From Clostridia bacterium (lineage in GTDB: Bacteria; Bacillota; Clostridia; TANB77; CAG-508): a stretch of 53,785 nucleotides of DNA. The position numbers were made by a program, and so were the translations under genes. Below, piece after piece: positions 50,872-53,785 of this stretch. The stretch lies in contig JAFUWA010000008.1 of assembly GCA_017477355.1 (NCBI GenBank), forward strand, positions 1 to 53,785. Reading direction: 5' to 3'. The notes below the pieces were generated by a model. The model was not told the origin of the DNA, made no database searches, and worked only from the letters and a program-made list of their open reading frames with translations. Positions within the stretch are counted from its first letter, which is position 1, and every line of letters starts with the position of its first letter.

Positions 50872-52478
50872 TTTTCCTCCATTTCATGGAAATTGATGGC
50901 TCTTTGATTGGCCTTTTTGTATTAAAAGCGTTATTTCTTTTTTCATTTTTCCAGATTGGTTTAATTAAATATTCTTTAAAGGAACTATAAGAGAAAAATG
51001 GAACGCCAAATGATTGATAAGAGAACAACATAGACAAATGCGTAAAAGCGCCACAAGCAATTCCAAATAGTCCAAAAAAGTATCCTAAGAAAATGTAAAT
51101 TAATCGAAAAATTCTTGTTGAAAAAGAAAATGAGTAGTCTGGAAGTGTAAATTCAGAGATGGCTGTAATTGCGATAATGATTACTAAAATAGGACTAACA
51201 ACATTTGCTGTAACAGCAGCTTCTCCTAGAATTAGTGCTCCAACAATTCCGAATAGTTTGCCCAAAAGCAGAAGGAACCCTTATTCCAGCTTCTCTTATT
51301 AACTCAAAAGAAAGCTCCATTAAAATGATTTCTATAATAATCGGAAACGGAATTTTTTCTCTTGCACTAACAATGGCAAGGAGTAGTTCTGTCGGGAGAA
51401 ATTCATCATGAAATGTTGTGACAGAAATATAAATAGCAGGAAGCAAAATAGCAATAAAAAATGCAAAAGCTCTTATTATCTTTAAAAGGTTGGCAAAAAT
51501 ATTGTTCAAGTTAATATCTTCTGTAGAGACTAGGAAATCTAACAAAAGAGCTGGAACAATTAAAGCAAATGGGGAGCCGTCTACTAAGATAGCAATTCTT
51601 CCAGATAAAATAAGATTGCTGGTTTTATCAGGTCTTTCTGTTGCAATTAGTTCAGGATATAAATTGTATAGATTGTCTTTGATTAAATTTTCTAATTCTC
51701 CAGACGAAGTTAAACTGTCAATTTTAATATTATTAAGTCTGAACTTAACTTCAGAGACGAGACTGTCATTTGTGACATTTTTCATGTAGCAAATAGAAAC
51801 ATTTGTCTGAGTCAATTTTCCAATTTTTGTATTTTCAATAATGAGATTTTCGTTATTAATAATTTTTCTGATTTGAGCAGTGTTTGTTCTTAGATTTTCA
51901 ATGAAAGACGCTTGAGGTCCTCTTACGACAGATTCTGTTTGTGGAGTGGATACATTCCTAGTTTGGAAATTCTTAGCTTCGAGACAGATGGCAATATTTA
52001 ATGTGTCTACGAAGAGTACAGCAAATCCACTATTAATCTTTTCAAAGCAATCCTTAAAATCTTTAGAGATTTGAATAACATTTTGAGGAATTAGTTTGTT
52101 AAGTAAAAATTCCTGCAAATTAAATTTTTGAACATGATTTAATTTGATGTTTTTAGAGGGATGCATTTGGATAGAATTTTTTAACATTAATGGCTTTAAA
52201 ATGTTATTATTGATAGACTCAGAATCTGTAATTCCGTCGATAAAAATAAGAAGTGCTTTCCAAGTTTTATCAGCAACAGATATTTCAAATTCACGAGTAT
52301 TGATATCACTATTAATCAAAAGATTATATTTTACTTTTAGATATTCATAGTTTTTTTGAAAGCTATCAAAGATTGTTTGACTTGGCTCATCATTTTGAGG
52401 CAAATTATTAGGAGAAAGGGATAATAAGAATTTCCTATCCATATTTGGTTGATATTCAAAAATTTTCTTTAGGTTCAT
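50861..52478 (-). CDS. gerA: Spore germination protein GerA, one CGG +1 shift
   Basis: A subunit of the germinant receptor. Plain reading gives AFGQTIRNCWSTNSRR and a stop; skipping the C of the in-frame CGG at 51251-51249 (ATT-C-GGA) restores GQTIGIVGALILGEAAV, the family's best-conserved motif, and continues through NVVSPILVIIIAITAISEFT and GIACGAFTHLSMLFS to the Lys/Arg-rich tail. Corrected length 538 aa, normal for GerA. The N-terminal soluble half and the VRGPQASFIENLRTNTAQIR segment are intact. AAAGGA lies 6 nt before the ATG. First gene of the ger operon. Confidence 0.88.
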
Positions 52479-52531
52479 TTAAAATCCTTTCCAAATATTT
52501 CTTTTATTATAGTTTGGATAAAACTTTGAAA

Positions 52532-52560
52532 ATTATACAAGCCTTGTAATAAAAATGTAA
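52532..52560 (-). promoter_or_regulatory. Candidate promoter of the ger operon
   Basis: Minus strand: TTACAT (52560-52555), 17-nt spacer, TATAAT (52537-52532), 53 nt before gerA. ger operons are usually read by the forespore sigma factor SigG, and I could not place a clear SigG box, so this is only a candidate. Confidence 0.35.
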
Positions 52561-52634
52561 TATGAAAAATATTGATATTTTTAGAGCTTTTAGGTACAAT
52601 TAAATTATATTAATAGGTAAAAGAGGTTTTATAT

Positions 52635-52946
52635 ATGAAAAAAATGAATAAAGGTGCTATTTCAATATTTTCACTACTTGCTATGATGTTCTTTTTGATT
52701 TTCATTATGGTAGCTTATAATAATGTTATGCAAAAAGGAAAGACACAAGTAGAAACAGAGGGTGTATTGGTAGATTATTATCAATCAGCTCAAACTGCTA
52801 CAGAGATAACAGGAGCACTAGATGGTGGAACTGTTACAGATGGAAATAAAACAACATTATTAAAGGAAACTGCAGAACAAGAAAAATTATCTGAAAATAG
52901 TGGAAAATATGTTTATTCTAATGGAAAAATATATAAAATTCAATAA
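52635..52946 (+). CDS. Small single-pass membrane protein before spoIVA
   Basis: 103 aa. One N-terminal helix (AISIFSLLAMMFFLIFIMVA) with a basic start, then a hydrophilic Thr/Gln/Glu-rich outside part ending SGKYVYSNGKIYKIQ. It resembles small pilin-like or TadE-like anchored proteins in layout but has no diagnostic motif. It lies 81 nt upstream of spoIVA and diverges from the ger operon. Function unknown. Confidence 0.65.
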   Translation: MKKMNKGAISIFSLLAMMFFLIFIMVAYNNVMQKGKTQVETEGVLVDYYQSAQTATEITGALDGGTVTDGNKTTLLKETAEQEKLSENSGKYVYSNGKIYKIQ

Positions 52947-52956
52947 TACAATAAAG

Positions 52957-52986
52957 GAATAAAAAAAGTTGACCCTAATATACATT
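52957..52986 (+). promoter_or_regulatory. Candidate mother-cell SigE promoter of spoIVA
   Basis: GAATAAA (52957-52963), 15-nt spacer, TATACATT (52979-52986), a fair match to the known SigE pattern (ATA-type -35, CATACA-T-type -10). spoIVA is a SigE-dependent gene in studied sporeformers. Confidence 0.35.
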
Positions 52987-53027
52987 TAGTAATGATGTAC
53001 AAAATGTATAGGAGGGTTATTTTTTTT

Positions 53028-53785
53028 ATGGATAATTTTGAGATATATCAAGATATTGCGCAAAGAACTAATGGAGATATTTATATTGGAGTAGTTGGTC
53101 CTGTAAGAACTGGAAAATCAACTTTTATCAAAAACTTTATGGAATTATTAGTTTTGCCTAATATAGAAAATGATTACAAGAAAACCAGAAGCGTAGATGA
53201 ACTTCCACAAAGTGCTGGTGGAAGAACAATAATGACAACAGAACCAAAATTTATTCCAAATGAAGCAGTCCCAATTCAATTAAACGGAAATGTGAAATTG
53301 AAAACGAGATTAGTAGACTGTGTTGGATATTTAGTAAATGGAGCTTTAGGATCTACAGAAGAGGATATGCCAAGGATGGTAAAAACTCCTTGGTCACAAG
53401 AAGAGATTCCATTTGAAAAAGCAGCTGAAATTGGGACCAAAAAAGTAATTACAGAACATTCAACAGTTGGAGTTGTTGTAACAACTGATGGAAGTATTAC
53501 AGAAATTCAGAGGGAAGAGTATATTTTAGCAGAAGAGAGAGTAGTAGCAGAATTAAAAGAATTAAATAAACCATTTGTAATGATTTTAAATTCCAGAGAT
53601 CCTAATTCCATCGAATGTCAAAATTTATCAAGAGAGTTGGAGCAAAAATATGGAACACAGGTAATTCCGATGAGTTGTGAAAATATGAGTTTGGAGGACT
53701 TAATTCATATTTTTGGAAAACTTTTGTATGAGTTTCATGTGGATAGAATTAATATTAATTTTCCAAAATGGATTAATGGGTTAAC
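53028..53785 (+). CDS. spoIVA: Stage IV sporulation protein A (spore coat ATPase), truncated by window end
   Basis: Polymerises on the forespore surface, using ATP, to form the basement layer of the coat. The first 252 residues are present: MDNFEIYQDIAQRTNGDIYI, Walker A GVVGPVRTGKSTFIK, RRTIMTTEPKFIPNEAVPI-like segment (GRTIMTTEPKF), LVDCVGYLVNGALG, and the NSRDPNS region corresponding to the NKxD position. The match to SpoIVA is unambiguous. AGGAGGG site 12 nt before the ATG at 53028. The C-terminal half lies outside the window. Confidence 0.95.
   Translation, partial: MDNFEIYQDIAQRTNGDIYIGVVGPVRTGKSTFIKNFMELLVLPNIENDYKKTRSVDELPQSAGGRTIMTTEPKFIPNEAVPIQLNGNVKLKTRLVDCVGYLVNGALGSTEEDMPRMVKTPWSQEEIPFEKAAEIGTKKVITEHSTVGVVVTTDGSITEIQREEYILAEERVVAELKELNKPFVMILNSRDPNSIECQNLSRELEQKYGTQVIPMSCENMSLEDLIHIFGKLLYEFHVDRININFPKWINGL

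Noticed and set aside
10100..51251. Explaining all frame breaks as merged T/C polymorphisms or modified-base miscalls
   Set aside because: Most sites read TCGG, but others are ACGG (gerC, TPM), GCGG (integrase) and CCGG (TPM tail), and all lie in codon phase 1. It remains the main technical alternative until reads are checked.
1..53785. CRISPR array or phage-defence island
   Set aside because: No regularly spaced direct repeats and no cas or recognised defence genes were seen.

Overview
The window comes from a low-GC, endospore-forming, Gram-positive bacterium, most likely an uncultured anaerobic member of Clostridia. The reasons are AT-rich DNA, strong AGGAGG ribosome binding sites, TTGACA/TATAAT promoters, a sporulation sigma factor (sigH), a gerA-gerB-gerC germinant receptor operon, the start of spoIVA, and a meso-diaminopimelate-type MurE. 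The species cannot be named from the sequence alone.

Layout. 1-3000: tail of an IS200-type transposase, a monofunctional transglycosylase, sigH, a long perfect inverted repeat and two membrane proteins. 3170-12208: a compact dcw (division and cell wall) cluster in the order mraZ-rsmH-ftsL-PBP-murE-mraY-ftsW-murG, led by a promoter with MraZ boxes; murF, murD, murC, ftsQ and ftsZ are not here. 12217-16476: two unknown genes, topA, and a DUF2975/YozG-type pair. 16509-21380: a TetR regulator diverging from an MMPL exporter and its heptad-repeat partner, with three copies of one palindromic operator. 21502-24435: a membrane-anchored protein with an M49-like zinc motif, a GC-rich one-gene cassette, and a complete IS200-type element. 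24443-29260: a PH-domain membrane protein, a Nudix hydrolase, tRNA-Lys, tRNA-Glu, a tRNA-Thr split by a group I intron, an ISL3-type element, a truncated HNH gene and a fabG-like reductase. 29291-36441: a starch-binding-like domain protein, an S24-type repressor, a VanW protein and an ABC-2 exporter. 36600-39079: an IS91-type element with its own tyrosine recombinase, then tRNA-Leu with tRNA-derived debris. 39229-47819: a tyrosine phosphatase, a LemA/TPM pair, an ECF sigma/anti-sigma pair, an ABC exporter and a GH25 muramidase. 47937-53785: a Sel1 protein, the ger operon (minus strand), a small membrane protein and spoIVA.

Main result. Five otherwise well-conserved genes (ftsW, an integrase, a TPM-domain gene, gerC and gerA) look frameshifted. 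In every case the frame is restored by skipping the C of an in-frame CGG codon, which always exposes a GGN glycine codon. There are ten such sites, five of them in the TPM gene, where skipping rebuilds the whole glycine-rich tail. By eye I found no in-frame CGG in any other native gene, although CGG is common in the phase NNC-GGN and the other Arg codons are used normally. The simplest reading is that CGG is an unassigned codon that the ribosome passes by a +1 shift (or by a four-base CGGN glycine decoding). The only gene using CGG as plain Arg is the GC-rich foreign cassette, which this rule would silence. The second notable result is a 213-nt group I intron lying directly after the anticodon of tRNA-Thr(UGU).
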